A stretch of DNA of 64,000 nt from Leptospira kirschneri serovar Cynopteri str. 3522 CT (lineage in GTDB: Bacteria > Spirochaetota > Leptospiria > Leptospirales > Leptospiraceae): positions 155,001 to 219,000 of the forward strand of contig NZ_AHMN02000013.1 in the NCBI RefSeq assembly GCF_000243695.2. Reading direction: 5' to 3'. The notes under the pieces were generated by a model that worked only from the letters and a program-made list of their open reading frames with translations, made no database searches and was not told the DNA's origin. The translations under genes and the position numbers were made by a program. The first letter of the stretch is position 1; each line of letters begins with the position of its first letter. This document shows, in pieces, positions 38,937-53,599 of the stretch.

Positions 38937-39608
38937 TTAATTCTTTTTTGAAAACTTACGAGAGGGATCAAAAAAGGGCGGACCGCTTAAATTCGGTTCT
39001 ACAAAAATAGGTTTTCTGTTAAAGTTTGCGTGTTCTCTCAGAAAATTTACGATGATTCTTCCGGTGGCTCCCCAAAGTAACCCTTCTTTTAAATCAAAAT
39101 AATAAATTTCTATTTCATTTGCGCCGGACCTTCGAATTCGAATCGAATAAAACGGAGAACTTTCCAAAAGATTTAGATCCAAAAGAATAAAACGTTCCAC
39201 TTCTTCCGGGTTTGTATTAAATAGAAAAGATCCTTTGTAACGCGCGATAAACGGAGAAATATGAAATCCGGTAAAAGTAAAAATTCCGTGATATTCTCCT
39301 AAAACTTCCAGAAAAGAACTGGATTCACCCATTTCTTCTTCCCATTCCCGAAGTGCGGTATTTAAAAGATTTTTATCTTTTGGAGAATAGGCTCCTCCCG
39401 GAAAAGAAATTTGTCCTGGATGCGCTTTTAGATTGGAGTTTCTTTTTTGAAGTATGATTCCTTGACTAAAATCTGATTCTTCATAAATGGAAAGAATGAC
39501 TGACGAAGCCCTGGATTTTTCTTGTCCGATCGGTGGAGCTGGAATTCCTATAAAATTTTCCTGAGGTATTATAAGTCGCTCTTTGAGTGATTGAAAATCC
39601 AACTGCAT
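38937..39608 (-). CDS. Nudix hydrolase, CoA-pyrophosphatase type (223 aa)
   Basis: Hydrolyses nucleoside diphosphate linkages; this subgroup (NudL/YeaB-like) splits coenzyme A into phosphopantetheine and 3',5'-ADP. The subgroup signature LKAHPGQISFPGG precedes a Nudix box with REWEEEMG, which supplies the metal-binding glutamates. Length is normal. ATG 39608 lies 31 bases downstream of RNase D and may be cotranscribed. Confidence 0.85.
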   Translation of the reverse strand: MQLDFQSLKERLIIPQENFIGIPAPPIGQEKSRASSVILSIYEESDFSQGIILQKRNSNLKAHPGQISFPGGAYSPKDKNLLNTALREWEEEMGESSSFLEVLGEYHGIFTFTGFHISPFIARYKGSFLFNTNPEEVERFILLDLNLLESSPFYSIRIRRSGANEIEIYYFDLKEGLLWGATGRIIVNFLREHANFNRKPIFVEPNLSGPPFFDPSRKFSKKN

Positions 39609-39639
39609 TTTTGAATTATATTCAAATATTAGAATTTAG

Positions 39640-42320
<2,681 letters not shown>

Positions 42321-42324
42321 GTTT

Positions 42325-42372
42325 TTTATTCGCTCAGATTTTCTTTCTCTGAATTCACATGATTAAAGTATA
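42325..42372 (-). repeat. Solo left end of a family B repeat
   Basis: On the minus strand: CATGTGAATTCAGAGAAAG, AAAATCTGAGCGAAT, as at 35975-36030. GGAACT motifs follow at 42438 and 42508. The remaining bases up to 42636 hold only the promoter of the next gene. Confidence 0.45.
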
Positions 42373-42636
42373 AACTATTAAATAGCTGTTTTATTGTCTA
42401 GTCATGAGTAAAGAACTGTAAGTACTACAATTTCTGCGGGAACTCATACAAAACCTAACGACTTAAAAAGCAGCTGGAAGCACTAATTATCGAGAGAGAC
42501 TGTTTTTGTGGGAACTACCATTTTCACGTTTTGTTAAAAACTTGCGAAATGGATTTTATCTGATTTCTTTTAAAGTTTGTTTTGGGGTAATTCTTTCCGA
42601 ACTTAATCTTACGACGGAGCGTTTCAAACTATCTCT

Positions 42637-43419
42637 ATGAAACTTAGAATACGACAAATCGACTCGTTTGCAGAAAAAGTTTTTCAGGGAAATCCAGCCG
42701 CCATTTGCCCATTGCAGGAATGGATCTCGGACGAATGGATGCAAAAGATTGCGTCGGAAAACAATCTGAGTGAAACCGCCTTTTTTGTACTCGAAGGAGA
42801 AACGTATCGGATTCGGTGGTTTACACCTTTAAGCGAAGTGGATCTTTGTGGTCACGCTACTTTGGCCGCTGCTTATCATCTTTTTCGAGAAGGTGAAGTA
42901 GTGGGAGACAAGTTAAGTTTTCAATCCTTATCCGGAGAATTAAACGTATTCAAAAAAGAGAATATTCTTTATTTGGATTTTCCTTCTCGAAAACCCGAAA
43001 AAGTGGAAACTCCAAGGGAAATTTTGAATTCATTTTCAATTTCTCCTAAAGAAGTTTTTAAATCCAGGGATTATATGCTCTTGTATGAAAATGAAAACCA
43101 ACTTAAAAAATTAGAATATTCCGTGCAGGGAGTTAGAGAGCTGGACACGTTAGGAATTATTGCCACTTGTGTGGGAAACGGTTCTTACGATTTTTTGTCT
43201 CGGTTTTTTGCTCCGTCTGTGGGTTTGTATGAAGATCCTGTAACCGGTTCTGCACATTGTACTCTCATCCCATTTTGGTCCGAGCGTTTGGGTAAAAAAG
43301 TAATGAGAGCGTATCAAACTTCTGCTCGAGGTGGAAAACTTTTTTGTGAGGATTTAGGAGAAAGGGTTCGTATCGGAGGAACTTGCGTATCTTACCTGGA
43401 TGGGTATATTGAAATATAA
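42637..43419 (+). CDS. PhzF-family isomerase/epimerase-like protein (260 aa)
   Basis: Two-lobed PhzF fold. The N-terminal signature is clear: QIDSFAEKVFQGNPAAICPL, then ENNLSETAFFV with the conserved catalytic Glu (in SETAF), RWFTPLSEVDLCGHATLAAAY, and VTGSAHCTLIPFWSERLGK in the second lobe. Many members, such as YddE, have no known substrate; a role in phenazine synthesis is not expected here since no phz genes are near. Length is slightly short but both lobes are complete. Confidence 0.9.
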   Translation: MKLRIRQIDSFAEKVFQGNPAAICPLQEWISDEWMQKIASENNLSETAFFVLEGETYRIRWFTPLSEVDLCGHATLAAAYHLFREGEVVGDKLSFQSLSGELNVFKKENILYLDFPSRKPEKVETPREILNSFSISPKEVFKSRDYMLLYENENQLKKLEYSVQGVRELDTLGIIATCVGNGSYDFLSRFFAPSVGLYEDPVTGSAHCTLIPFWSERLGKKVMRAYQTSARGGKLFCEDLGERVRIGGTCVSYLDGYIEI

Positions 43420-43427
43420 AGAAATTC

Positions 43428-44417
43428 TTAAGTAATTTCACTTTTAAGATGTTTATGTTTAAAAAGAAGCTCTTTGATGAGGTTTTTTTCCGACCTTCCC
43501 AAAATTTCTTTCTCTTCAAAAATTCCCAAAATTTCCATTGATATTTCGAGTTCTAAAACGGATAAATCTCCGAACAAGGATTGGTGATTGAGTTTTCCCG
43601 ATTTGTATTTTTCAAGAATTGCATGTGAGGATTCTATGATTTGTTGTTTTCTCAAAACCAGTTCTTCCATAGTAGATAGGATCAAAAAAATTTCCGGATC
43701 GTCTTCGAACAAACTTAGAATATGCTTATAGATTCCGGGGATTTGAATCGGTAATTCGTAAATTCCGTCTTTAAGAGAAAGATAAAGTTCCTTTTCTTCT
43801 TCGACATTTAAACCCGCCAGATTTCTTAAATCGGAAACTGCTTCTGACGGTAAAACGGTTAAAAATTGAGAAGCGAATTCAGGATCTTTTGCTTCTTTGA
43901 GACAGTAGGCGATAAAACTGCATATTCTTTCGGATGATAAGGAACCCCAATATGCATTTTCTCTTAAATCCAGAAAAGACGCGTTCTTTTTTAGGCTTTT
44001 TCTTTCGTCTTCGGTTTGTTGATATATATTATATTCGTAAATTATAATTTTATAGAGTAATTTATTGCTGAACGAGTCTATGACTTCTTTTACTTTTTCG
44101 GGTTCTATGATGGAAAGAAAATAGATTAGAATTTCTAAATAAACCCTTCCTTTGGAAATGAATTCTTCCAAAACAAATGGAAGTGCCTGTAAAAATGCGG
44201 AAGCTCCTACGTTAATCCCTGCTTTTCCTTCCGCAAAAGCGTTCATTTTTTCGCCTGCGATACAGAATTCTCTAATTTCAGAACTCCATTCGTTGTGAAG
44301 TAGATTTTGTCTACAATTGGCAGGACACGGCTCTCCAAGTGAGACACCGATTTTACAGCGGGTTTTAATTTCTTTATCCAGGCAAATTTCCACGTTTAAC
44401 GTACTAGGTCCCCACAA
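43428..44417 (-). CDS. Hypothetical protein (329 aa) coupled to a DUF3347-like lipoprotein
   Basis: Family not recognised. The N-terminal ~70 residues have four Cys (ICLDKEIKTRCKIG, CPANCRQNLLH, REFCIAGEK), possibly a metal or Fe-S site. The rest is predicted helical and Leu/Glu-rich (VLEEFISKGRVYLEILIYFLSIIEPEKVKEVI ...). No signal peptide. Its start overlaps the lipoprotein gene by 22 bases, so they are translated together. The convergent PhzF gene ends eight bases away. Confidence 0.6.
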   Translation of the reverse strand: MWGPSTLNVEICLDKEIKTRCKIGVSLGEPCPANCRQNLLHNEWSSEIREFCIAGEKMNAFAEGKAGINVGASAFLQALPFVLEEFISKGRVYLEILIYFLSIIEPEKVKEVIDSFSNKLLYKIIIYEYNIYQQTEDERKSLKKNASFLDLRENAYWGSLSSERICSFIAYCLKEAKDPEFASQFLTVLPSEAVSDLRNLAGLNVEEEKELYLSLKDGIYELPIQIPGIYKHILSLFEDDPEIFLILSTMEELVLRKQQIIESSHAILEKYKSGKLNHQSLFGDLSVLELEISMEILGIFEEKEILGRSEKNLIKELLFKHKHLKSEIT

Positions 44418-44863
44418 TCTCTCATTTCGGGAGCATAAGGATTTTGAATTTTAGTTCCCTGACTTACCCAAGTTTTATTTACCATAGGGCAGTAGAAACG
44501 ATTGAAAACTCCGGTTCCCCCCGCAAGTTTTAGACTTTCCGCAAGGCTTTCGGAAAAAGAAGAATAGGCTTGGAAAAATTTTTCTACGTCTTGTGTCTCT
44601 TTATCTTTTAAAGAATTTTGCATTTTTTCGGCCGGAGATTTTAACCCTCCGTTTAGAGAAATGAGTTCTACTACACGGGCCATTAATTGACTCGTGTCTG
44701 GAATTTTCTCTTCTTCCTTCATGAGAAACTTATGAATGGATTCGTTTTCCATAAGAATTTGCTGTAATATATCTTTTTCCTGTTTCGTCACAACGGGATC
44801 GGGTTTTTTACAGGACGAGAAAAAGATAAGAATACCAATTGCTAAGATTAAAAATTTTTTCAT
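44396..44863 (-). CDS. DUF3347-like lipoprotein (155 aa)
   Basis: Start taken at ATG 44863-44861, giving signal peptide MKKFLILAIGILIFFSSC with lipobox FSSC; a TTG three codons upstream is the alternative. The helical middle and the C-terminal block FYCPMVNKTWVSQGTKIQNPYAPEMRDCGD fit DUF3347, a domain found beside CusB-type metal efflux adaptors, where the C-PM and D-CG cysteines may bind metal. Here it accompanies a gene of unknown function instead of an efflux pump. Confidence 0.7.
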   Translation of the reverse strand: MKKFLILAIGILIFFSSCKKPDPVVTKQEKDILQQILMENESIHKFLMKEEEKIPDTSQLMARVVELISLNGGLKSPAEKMQNSLKDKETQDVEKFFQAYSSFSESLAESLKLAGGTGVFNRFYCPMVNKTWVSQGTKIQNPYAPEMRDCGDLVR

Positions 44864-44872
44864 TCTTCCCAA

Positions 44873-45271
44873 TCTCCAAAAAAGAAATATAAACTTAAGT
44901 CTATAATTCCTGAAAAAATCTGGGTGTAAATACGGAATCGTTTTTGATCTAAAAAATACGTTTCTTGAAAAAGAGTTTGTGGAATTTCTTAAAAGACGGT
45001 CCTTATCTTTTCAAGTATTGAAAAGAAGCAAATCGTATCAAAATTATTCAGAATGACAAGTTACTATCATAATCCTTTCTGGTTAAAGAATTGATTAGAA
45101 GTTTCTCAAAAAAGACTTACAAATCTTTCGGAAAGTATTTAAATACAAAATAGTAACTTTTTGAAATTGTATCTGTATGATGTTTTTTGAATGGTTTCTT
45201 TTACGGAAACGGGTTGCGAAATCGTCCTGAAATTGATCGTATTAAAAATAAAAAATTGAGGTTTTGATTTA
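44873..45271. other. Divergent promoter region, no gene seen
   Basis: About 400 AT-rich bases between the divergent lipoprotein and ferredoxin genes. No frame or repeat that I can support. Confidence 0.4.
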
Positions 45272-45594
45272 ATGACGAACTTTTATACGAAACACGTTTT
45301 TGTATGCGAAAACGTAAGGGCCGAAGGGGAAAGGGTTTCTTGTGGTCGTTCTGGTTCGATTCAATTATTAGCTTCTCTCAAGAAAAAAATGAAGGACCTT
45401 TCGATCGAAGGTAAAGTTCGAATTCAAAGGGCGGGTTGTTTAGATCGATGTGAGTTAGGTCCTGTTCAAGTAAGTTATCCGGAAGGTAGATGGTTTTCTT
45501 TAAAAACCGAGGAAGACGTAGATATATTCTTAAAATATTATATACAATCAGAACAGATGGAAAAAATACAACATTTGATTATCAAGGAAAACTA

Positions 45595-45595
<1 letters not shown>
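45272..45595 (+). CDS. Thioredoxin-like [2Fe-2S] ferredoxin (107 aa)
   Basis: Small electron carrier of the thioredoxin-fold type (as in Aquifex Fd and NuoE-like domains). VFVCENVRAEGERVSCGRSGS and RAGCLDRCELGPVQVSYPEG give the four cluster cysteines with the usual C-x11-C ... C-x3-C arrangement. Its TAA overlaps the next ATG (TAATG at 45593-45597), so it is coupled to the oxidoreductase gene and may donate or accept its electrons. Confidence 0.85.
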
Positions 45596-46617
<1,022 letters not shown>

Positions 46618-46621
46618 AATT

Positions 46622-47173
46622 TTGAAAAATTCTAAACTTCATTGGATTTTTTTATACTTAACTTTGGTTTGTTTATATTCTTGTTCTAGTTTACAAGAAA
46701 ATTATAAAGCGCTTCAAAAATGTAAATTTCAGGTTTTATCCTTAGAAACTCAAAAGGCGGAATGGATTTCTTTTCCGTCGGTTCCGAAGGTCGTTTTTTT
46801 AACAAAGATTGAAATTGAAAATCCTAATGAAACTGAGGTGACCCTTTATAAGTTTGATCTTTCTTTTATAGTTCCGGATAATTTCGAAAAAGAATTCTTA
46901 CTCGCTAAAGTACAATCCGAAGAAAAAATTATCATTCCGGCTCTTCAAAAGAAAACTGTAGATTTGCAAGTAGAAACACTTTTTGAAAAAAAGATGGATC
47001 GTAATCTTTTACAAGTCGTTTTAGGAATTCTGCAAGCGGGGTTGGTTGGAAAAGAACTTGAATTTAAAATTCAAGGAAACTTTGAATATGATACAATTTT
47101 TGGTTCGGTTCGAATTCCTGTAAACGAGAAGATTCCTCTAAAAATGGGAAAAAAGAAAGGTTTTGAAATTTAA
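46622..47173 (+). CDS. LEA14/WHy-like lipoprotein (183 aa)
   Basis: TTG 46622 lies eight bases after GGAAGGGAA and starts a signal peptide (LKNSKLHWIFLYLTLVCLYSC) with lipobox LYSC. The mature protein has the beta-sandwich pattern of LEA type 2/WHy domains (KVVFLTKIEIENPNETEVTLYKFDLSFIV ... IIPALQKKTVDLQVETLFEK ... ELEFKIQGNFEYDTIFGSVRIPVNEKIPL). Such domains are linked to desiccation or stress tolerance. It slightly overlaps the coding region of the oxidoreductase only if the earlier TTG is used. Confidence 0.7.
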   Translation: MKNSKLHWIFLYLTLVCLYSCSSLQENYKALQKCKFQVLSLETQKAEWISFPSVPKVVFLTKIEIENPNETEVTLYKFDLSFIVPDNFEKEFLLAKVQSEEKIIIPALQKKTVDLQVETLFEKKMDRNLLQVVLGILQAGLVGKELEFKIQGNFEYDTIFGSVRIPVNEKIPLKMGKKKGFEI

Positions 47174-47334
47174 AATGATTCTTGCGGTTTGATCTTTTTT
47201 GAATTTGCTCCACAAGCTTGGAAACTCGCACAAATACATGAAACTATGATTTTAATCTTAAATTTTTGCATGAAATCGCTGTTTGGCGATTTTAATTCAG
47301 TTTATTAGAAATTCCTAAAATAACTAGAAAATGT

Positions 47335-47670
47335 ATGACACAAAAAGTTCGATTCAAAACAGAAATAAAAATCCGATCAGCGGTTTTTATTTCGGCGTTG
47401 TTCTTAAGTATTGGATGTTATCAGAAAAATACAGATGCGGATTTTTATTCGTTTGAGGATGCAAATACTAAATTAATTTCCGCGTATGAATCAAAAGATG
47501 TAATTTGTAATACGAACCGAAGACTTACCGCGTTTGTTCCGGGGCGTTCTAGAAAAAAAGATATCGATCTTTGTGTGAATGCAGTTCTTGCTGTAAGTTG
47601 TGAATCTTGGGCTTCTACTTCTATTGATGCTACTCCGACTACGTGTAAGTCAATTGAGTTTAGATATTGA
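47335..47670 (+). CDS. Small lipoprotein of unknown function (111 aa)
   Basis: Signal peptide (MTQKVRFKTEIKIRSAVFISALFLSIGC) with lipobox SIGC. The mature part has four Cys (DVICNTN, IDLCVNAVLAVSCES, TTCKS), likely two disulfides. Begins 161 bases after the WHy-like gene. Followed after nine bases by the next gene. Family not recognised. Confidence 0.6.
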   Translation: MTQKVRFKTEIKIRSAVFISALFLSIGCYQKNTDADFYSFEDANTKLISAYESKDVICNTNRRLTAFVPGRSRKKDIDLCVNAVLAVSCESWASTSIDATPTTCKSIEFRY

Positions 47671-47679
47671 GGCAGTAAA

Positions 47680-48168
47680 ATGAAACCAGCAGAATGGTTT
47701 TTTGTATTGAGCCTTTTATTTGCGGGTTTGATTTATTTGTTTCTTCTTTTTGTAAGAAGAAAAGAAAAGAGCGCTAGTAATTCGATCGTAAAATACTCAC
47801 TTCCTAAAGGGGATTTAAATTCTTCCATCAGTCGAATTTCCGATCCAGAAGATAGTAGAAATTCTAAAATGAATGTTTTAGAAGTATTCGACTATAATGG
47901 AATTAAAATTATGCACGAGAACGGAATTTATACCGTAAACACAGGCGGTGAAATTGAAGTTTATGGTTCTTGGCAGACCCTTCCTTCTCGTTATCAAAGA
48001 ATGGTCAAAGAGATGGATCACAGAGCCACCGGCGAAAAAAAAGCAGGGAAATATTATATGGAAATTTTGAATGGAGTCTACTACGTGATTTTCCCAGACG
48101 GAAAAAAACATAAATACAAACGTTTCGAAGATATTCCCGAAAAAATCCGAAAAAATTTAGGTTATTAG
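47680..48168 (+). CDS. Single-pass membrane protein with small C-terminal domain (162 aa)
   Basis: An N-terminal helix (PAEWFFVLSLLFAGLIYLFLLFV) then a polar linker and a soluble domain (YNGIKIMHENGIYTVNTGGEIEVYGSW ... YMEILNGVYYVIFPDGKKHKYKRFEDIP) with two similar strand pairs. Probably in one transcript with the small lipoprotein nine bases upstream. Not recognised. Confidence 0.6.
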   Translation: MKPAEWFFVLSLLFAGLIYLFLLFVRRKEKSASNSIVKYSLPKGDLNSSISRISDPEDSRNSKMNVLEVFDYNGIKIMHENGIYTVNTGGEIEVYGSWQTLPSRYQRMVKEMDHRATGEKKAGKYYMEILNGVYYVIFPDGKKHKYKRFEDIPEKIRKNLGY

Positions 48169-48235
48169 AACTATATAATAGAATTCCCAATACTTTATAT
48201 TGAAACAAGGTTTTACGAGATTAAAATTAGTATTA

Positions 48236-48334
48236 GAGTTGTTGAAAAATTCCATAGTGGCGTTTAACAAAACTATTTCAATTGCTCGTTTCCATGAAAT
48301 AGAAACAGATGGAGAATTCATTTTTCAACAACTC
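48236..48334. mobile_element. MITE-like element, family A (99 bp), TSD TATTA
   Basis: GAGTTGTTGAAAAATTCC at the left and ATTTTTCAACAACTC at the right; exact TATTA at 48231-48235 and 48335-48339. A good reference copy: interior TAGTGGCGTTTAACAAAAC and GAAACAGATGGAGAATTC are close to the consensus. Confidence 0.9.
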
Positions 48335-48341
48335 TATTACT

Positions 48342-48440
48342 TAACGTAAGCAGGTGTAAGAAAACCGGGGCGAATCCGACTTGCCACAGGCAGCCGGCCC
48401 GGCTCTTTAGCTCTGATCAATAAATTGCATAGAGAAAATT
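48342..48440. repeat. Family B repeat fragment
   Basis: TAACGTAAG, then GTGTAAGAAAACCGGGGCGAATCC, GCCGGCCCGGCTCT and TCAATAAATTGCAT, colinear with 56111-56272 but truncated at the right. GC-rich for an intergenic region. It begins three bases after the MITE target duplication. Confidence 0.65.
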
Positions 48441-48569
48441 TAGTATATTAAAATAATATAATTTTCTATATATGAAAAATGATGAGCTTTTCTAAAATTT
48501 TTTTAAAATTAAAATCAAACTTAATTGTGGTTCAAAGAATAGCTGAATCGAGCCACAAAATACACACTT

Positions 48570-48950
48570 TCAAGGTAAATGTTTTTGAATCATTTCCTTA
48601 CAGGAATTGGAAAGAGAGGATTCGTGATTCATCAGACAGCGTAAAATTCTACCGCCGCCCGGAATTACAAACTTACAGAATTTACTTCTATCTTCGGAAC
48701 ATTCTTCCGAACTTTTTCTAATTTCTTCTTTTTTGAGTTTTAGCCAATCCGAGCAAGTAGTCGAAAGATCCGATTCTTTTTCCATCAAACATTGCATTTG
48801 AGATAAACGATCTTCGCTTTTACGATGACTACAGAAATTTTCTGCGTCTTTAGAACAAGGAGTAGTTTTCGAATTTGATTCCGCGAATAGACCTGACGTA
48901 CAAATGAAAGCGAACAGGACTGATAAAAAAAGAAGTTGTAAATGTTTCAT
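48570..48950 (-). CDS. Secreted Cys-rich repeat protein, GLG1-like (126 aa)
   Basis: Signal peptide (MKHLQLLFLSVLFAFICTSGLFA) then two ~45-residue Cys-rich repeats: CSKDAENFCSHRKSEDRLSQMQCLMEKESDLSTTCSDWL and CSEDRSKFCKFVIPGGGRILRCLMNHESSLSNSC. The pattern C-x6-7-C ... CL-x8-9-LS-x2-C is that of the Cys_rich_FGFR (GLG1) repeat, known from eukaryotic Golgi proteins and also some bacterial secreted proteins. Likely periplasmic, disulfide-bonded; function unknown. Confidence 0.75.
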   Translation of the reverse strand: MKHLQLLFLSVLFAFICTSGLFAESNSKTTPCSKDAENFCSHRKSEDRLSQMQCLMEKESDLSTTCSDWLKLKKEEIRKSSEECSEDRSKFCKFVIPGGGRILRCLMNHESSLSNSCKEMIQKHLP

Positions 48951-48990
48951 ATTTTCCTAAATTTAAATATTCTAATAATCTTATGTATTC

Positions 48991-49643
48991 TTATTCGACT
49001 CGAATTGCTCTCGGAAAAGTGGGGCAAGCACTGACGCACTGACCACAACCGGTACAGTTTTTGGAAAACGAAGGTTTGTTCCCTTTAAAATTCACTACTC
49101 CTTCGATGGGACAACTGTCCCTACAATTAGAACAAGTGGATTCTCCAGTTTTAGAATTGATACAATATTCAAAAATTCCTTTCGCCTGACCAAATTTAGG
49201 TGCACCTTCCAAAGGAAACAGAGCACCCGTTTTGCAAGAATTGACACAAGGCCAATCCTTACAAAGCATACAAGCATTTAGATTAACGTCCATTCTAGGA
49301 ATATGTTTTTCCGAAACCTCGTCGAAAACCGGAAATAATACGCTGTAAGGACATGCGTAAATACAATCTCCACAACCTGTACATTTCTGAAGAAACTCTA
49401 TTTCGTCTAACGCTCCTGGAGGAAGCTGAACGTTTCGGATTTTTCTTTTTCGATTGGGTTTAATTTGTTCTGGAAGAAGAAACTCCGCTTGTTTTTTAAC
49501 TTTTTTAGTATTTGTTTTTTTAGGAGCGGGTGACGTGGTTTCTTTAGAAACGATTTCTTGAAAACCGGAAACGAGTTCTGTCGCGTTTTCCTGAGCGAAG
49601 TCTAACACTCTCGCCAGTCCTTTTTTAAAAAAATCTTTTCGGT

Positions 49644-49647
<4 letters not shown>
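48991..49647 (-). CDS. Multi-cluster 4Fe-4S ferredoxin (NapF/NapG-like, 218 aa)
   Basis: Electron-transfer protein with clusters bound by [34 protein letters not shown] and [12 protein letters not shown], four in all, resembling NapF/MauM/NapG ferredoxins. The N-terminal ~75 residues are basic and low in complexity; the start [14 protein letters not shown] recalls the twin-arginine-less amphipathic start of NapF. Its ATG overlaps the MurA stop by four bases, an odd pairing by function. No nitrate reductase genes are here; the redox partner is unknown. Confidence 0.8.
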
Positions 49648-50943
<1,296 letters not shown>

Positions 50944-51151
50944 GTGATAAACTGTAGGATAGGTTCTTTCTGGCAAATCGAAATGTTAGGAGAATGTTAT
51001 TTTGAATCGTTGAGTTTGGCTTTTAAAATGGCTTCGGGTATCTTAAATTTTTATCGTTCTAAGTAAAATGTTCGGTCTATTTAATTCGATAGAATCTAAA
51101 AGGCAGTTCTTGTTGACTTCTATTTCTAAAATCAAGATAAACGTTTTATTC

Positions 51152-52924
51152 ATGGATACATTACACCATCGTTTTCAACAGTTTCAAAAAACAATCTGGT
51201 TCAACATATTCTGTTATCTTTGGACTGGAATTTTTTCTTTTTTAGCGTTTGCACCTGTCTCTCTAACTCATTTTGTATGGATCGCACCTTTTGGATTTTT
51301 TTGGTTGAGTTTAAAATATCATGGAAGGTATAAAAAATTATTCTTTCACGGATTGATTGTAGGAGTTGTTTTTTATGCAATTTCTTTCCATTGGATCGTA
51401 CACATGGCGATTACTTTCGGAAATTTTCCGTATGTGGTTGCAATTCTTATTCTTTTATTTGCAGGTCTATTATTCGGTTTAAAGTTTCCGATTTTTATGA
51501 TGAGCTTTTCTTTTCTTTCGGGAAAGATAGGACGTCATTCTGTTTGGGTTGCGGGCTTTTGTGGGCTATTGTCTGAGTTGATCGGACCACAATTGTTTCC
51601 TTGGTATTGGGGAAACTTAGCCGCTGGAAATATAATTCTCGCGCAGAATGCGGAAATTACGGGAGTTTATGGAATCAGTTTTTTAGTATTCATAGTTTCT
51701 TATACACTTTTTCAATCTAATCCTTGGCACTGGAAGGAAATTATACATTCTAAGGAAAAAAGAAAACAATATTTTCGTTTTGTTACGTTACCCGCTCTTT
51801 TACTTTTGACGTTTATTGTTTCAGGCGTTTTTCTTTTTAAAAAGTGGGAAAATGTAAAACCGGTTAAATCTTTAAATGTACTCGTTGTTCAGCCGGACGC
51901 TCCTTTAAGTTTTAGGGATGGAAGAGAAGTTAAAGAATCCATCGAGGCTTTGATGGCTCGGATCGAAAAATTGACTGACGAAGGTGTAGTAAGAATGGGA
52001 AAAAAACCGGACCTTATCGTATTACCCGAAGCGGGAGTTCCGTTTTTTTCCGCTCACAAAACGGAAATAACTACGAAGGTTCGTAGAATGTATTGGGATC
52101 GATTTGATTCTTTGATGTTTTTACTTGCCAATCGCTACAAGGCGAACGTATTTTTTAACGAAATTGATGCAGGATTTAAAGGAGCTCCTAGCCCCCGTAA
52201 TTTAAGATATTATAATAATAATGTATTATATGATCCGAATGGAGATCGTAGAGATTCTTATCAAAAGAAATTTCTTTTGATGTTCGGAGAATATATGCCT
52301 TTCGATTTTTTGTATGAGCTCAGTCAACAAACCGGAAGATTTGAGCCGGGATTGACTCATAATCTGATTCGATATTATACACCTATAGACAAAAACAAAT
52401 CTCCTAAGGGTTTACATTTAAATTGGCGTGATACGGAAAATTTAGGTCACGAAGCGGTTCGTTCTTACTATGAAACTGCAAAAACAGAGGTTTCGGAGGC
52501 TGGAAAGTTTCTTCCTTTGATTTGTTATGAGGTAATTCTTCCGGAATTTGTTAGAGAATTTAGAACTGCCGGAAATCCAGAATTTATAGTCAATCTTACC
52601 AATGATAAATGGTACGGAACAACAACGGAAAGTGATCAACACATGGAACTTGGAAGATTACGGTCTATCGAGTTAAGAAGATGGATGGTTCGTTCTACCA
52701 ATTCTGGAATTTCCGCAAATATAGATCATCTCGGTAGATTTGTAGGAGATAAAAAAACAGGATTGATGACGGCGGAGGCGCTTTTTGAAACGGTAGACGT
52801 AATTGATTCACCGCCTACATTTTATACTCAGTATGGAAATCTAATTCCTTGGTTGATGCTTTTTTTAACTGGAATTTATTACCTTAATCTTTTGATCGGA
52901 ATCCGAAGAGGAAAGTCCTCCTAA
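51152..52924 (+). CDS. lnt: Apolipoprotein N-acyltransferase Lnt (590 aa)
   Basis: Third enzyme of lipoprotein maturation: transfers an acyl chain to the N-terminal Cys of lipoproteins in the inner membrane. About six N-terminal helices (~15-235) then a nitrilase domain with the catalytic triad E293 ([10 protein letters not shown]), K372 ([15 protein letters not shown]) and C458 ([12 protein letters not shown]), and a final membrane helix. I prefer ATG 51152 (MDTLHHRF); the frame extends to ATG 51068 without a good binding site. Fits the many lipoproteins in this window. Longer than the ~510 residues of E. coli Lnt, with an insertion around 395-440. Confidence 0.9.
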   Translation: MDTLHHRFQQFQKTIWFNIFCYLWTGIFSFLAFAPVSLTHFVWIAPFGFFWLSLKYHGRYKKLFFHGLIVGVVFYAISFHWIVHMAITFGNFPYVVAILILLFAGLLFGLKFPIFMMSFSFLSGKIGRHSVWVAGFCGLLSELIGPQLFPWYWGNLAAGNIILAQNAEITGVYGISFLVFIVSYTLFQSNPWHWKEIIHSKEKRKQYFRFVTLPALLLLTFIVSGVFLFKKWENVKPVKSLNVLVVQPDAPLSFRDGREVKESIEALMARIEKLTDEGVVRMGKKPDLIVLPEAGVPFFSAHKTEITTKVRRMYWDRFDSLMFLLANRYKANVFFNEIDAGFKGAPSPRNLRYYNNNVLYDPNGDRRDSYQKKFLLMFGEYMPFDFLYELSQQTGRFEPGLTHNLIRYYTPIDKNKSPKGLHLNWRDTENLGHEAVRSYYETAKTEVSEAGKFLPLICYEVILPEFVREFRTAGNPEFIVNLTNDKWYGTTTESDQHMELGRLRSIELRRWMVRSTNSGISANIDHLGRFVGDKKTGLMTAEALFETVDVIDSPPTFYTQYGNLIPWLMLFLTGIYYLNLLIGIRRGKSS

Positions 52925-53072
52925 TTGAAAAATTCTTTTAGGAAAAATGGATTTGAACCTATTCGTATTTTGTTTAAGCGCACATAAATCTGAAGGTTCG
53001 TTTTTTAGGGTTTGTTTAGAAGGAAATTTGAATCTAAAAAAAGAGCGAATATTTTATATTATAAACTAATAA

Positions 53073-53561
53073 ATGTTAAATGAGGTCAAATATCCGTTTG
53101 TTCCAAAATCCAATCGATCTTTGATCCCAGGTCAATTTTGGGTAATTCCGTTGAATAACGGGAAATTTGCCTGTGGAAGAGTCATCGAAGTTCATCCTTT
53201 TGAAACGAAAATGTTTTTGGCAGGTTTGATGAATTGGATTGGAGAAGTCGTTCCAAAAGAAAACGATTTGGCTGGAAAACAAACTATAAAACAAGGTCAA
53301 GTTCATATTAAAACAATCCATCAAACCGGATTGAATGGAATGATAATCGGGTATAGAAATTTATCTTTGGATAAAATAGAACCGGATTTTTTCAAATCTC
53401 AGGATGGTTATCAGTCGGGAACTTCTAAATTGATGAAAGGATATCAAGAAATCCGGCCTTTGACAAAAGATGAATCGGATCTTTATCCCACTTTTTCTAC
53501 TTGGGGTTATGATGTGATTCGTGTTCTGGCGGAAGAATTGTCAGTATCAAAGAAGATTTAA
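53073..53561 (+). CDS. Imm26-like protein (162 aa)
   Basis: The N-terminal IPGQFWVIPLNNGKFACGRVIEV pattern fits the immunity protein 26 family (GdvFaiPL-dG-yg-GrV), beta-rich small proteins coded in polymorphic toxin loci. The rest is a beta/alpha mix with GLNGMIIGYRNLSLDKIEPDFF. No signal peptide. No toxin gene is next to it, so it is an orphan, in an area dense with repeats and with signs of gene decay. ATG 53073 has no strong binding site (AATAAATGTTAAATG). Confidence 0.55.
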   Translation: MLNEVKYPFVPKSNRSLIPGQFWVIPLNNGKFACGRVIEVHPFETKMFLAGLMNWIGEVVPKENDLAGKQTIKQGQVHIKTIHQTGLNGMIIGYRNLSLDKIEPDFFKSQDGYQSGTSKLMKGYQEIRPLTKDESDLYPTFSTWGYDVIRVLAEELSVSKKI

Positions 53562-53599
53562 AATTTCTTCACTGCTCGGAGTTGTATAATAAAGTATTA

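Noticed and set aside
45490..45594. Longer start for the MDR oxidoreductase
   Set aside because: It is an out-of-frame reading of the ferredoxin gene; ATG 45595 has its own Shine-Dalgarno.
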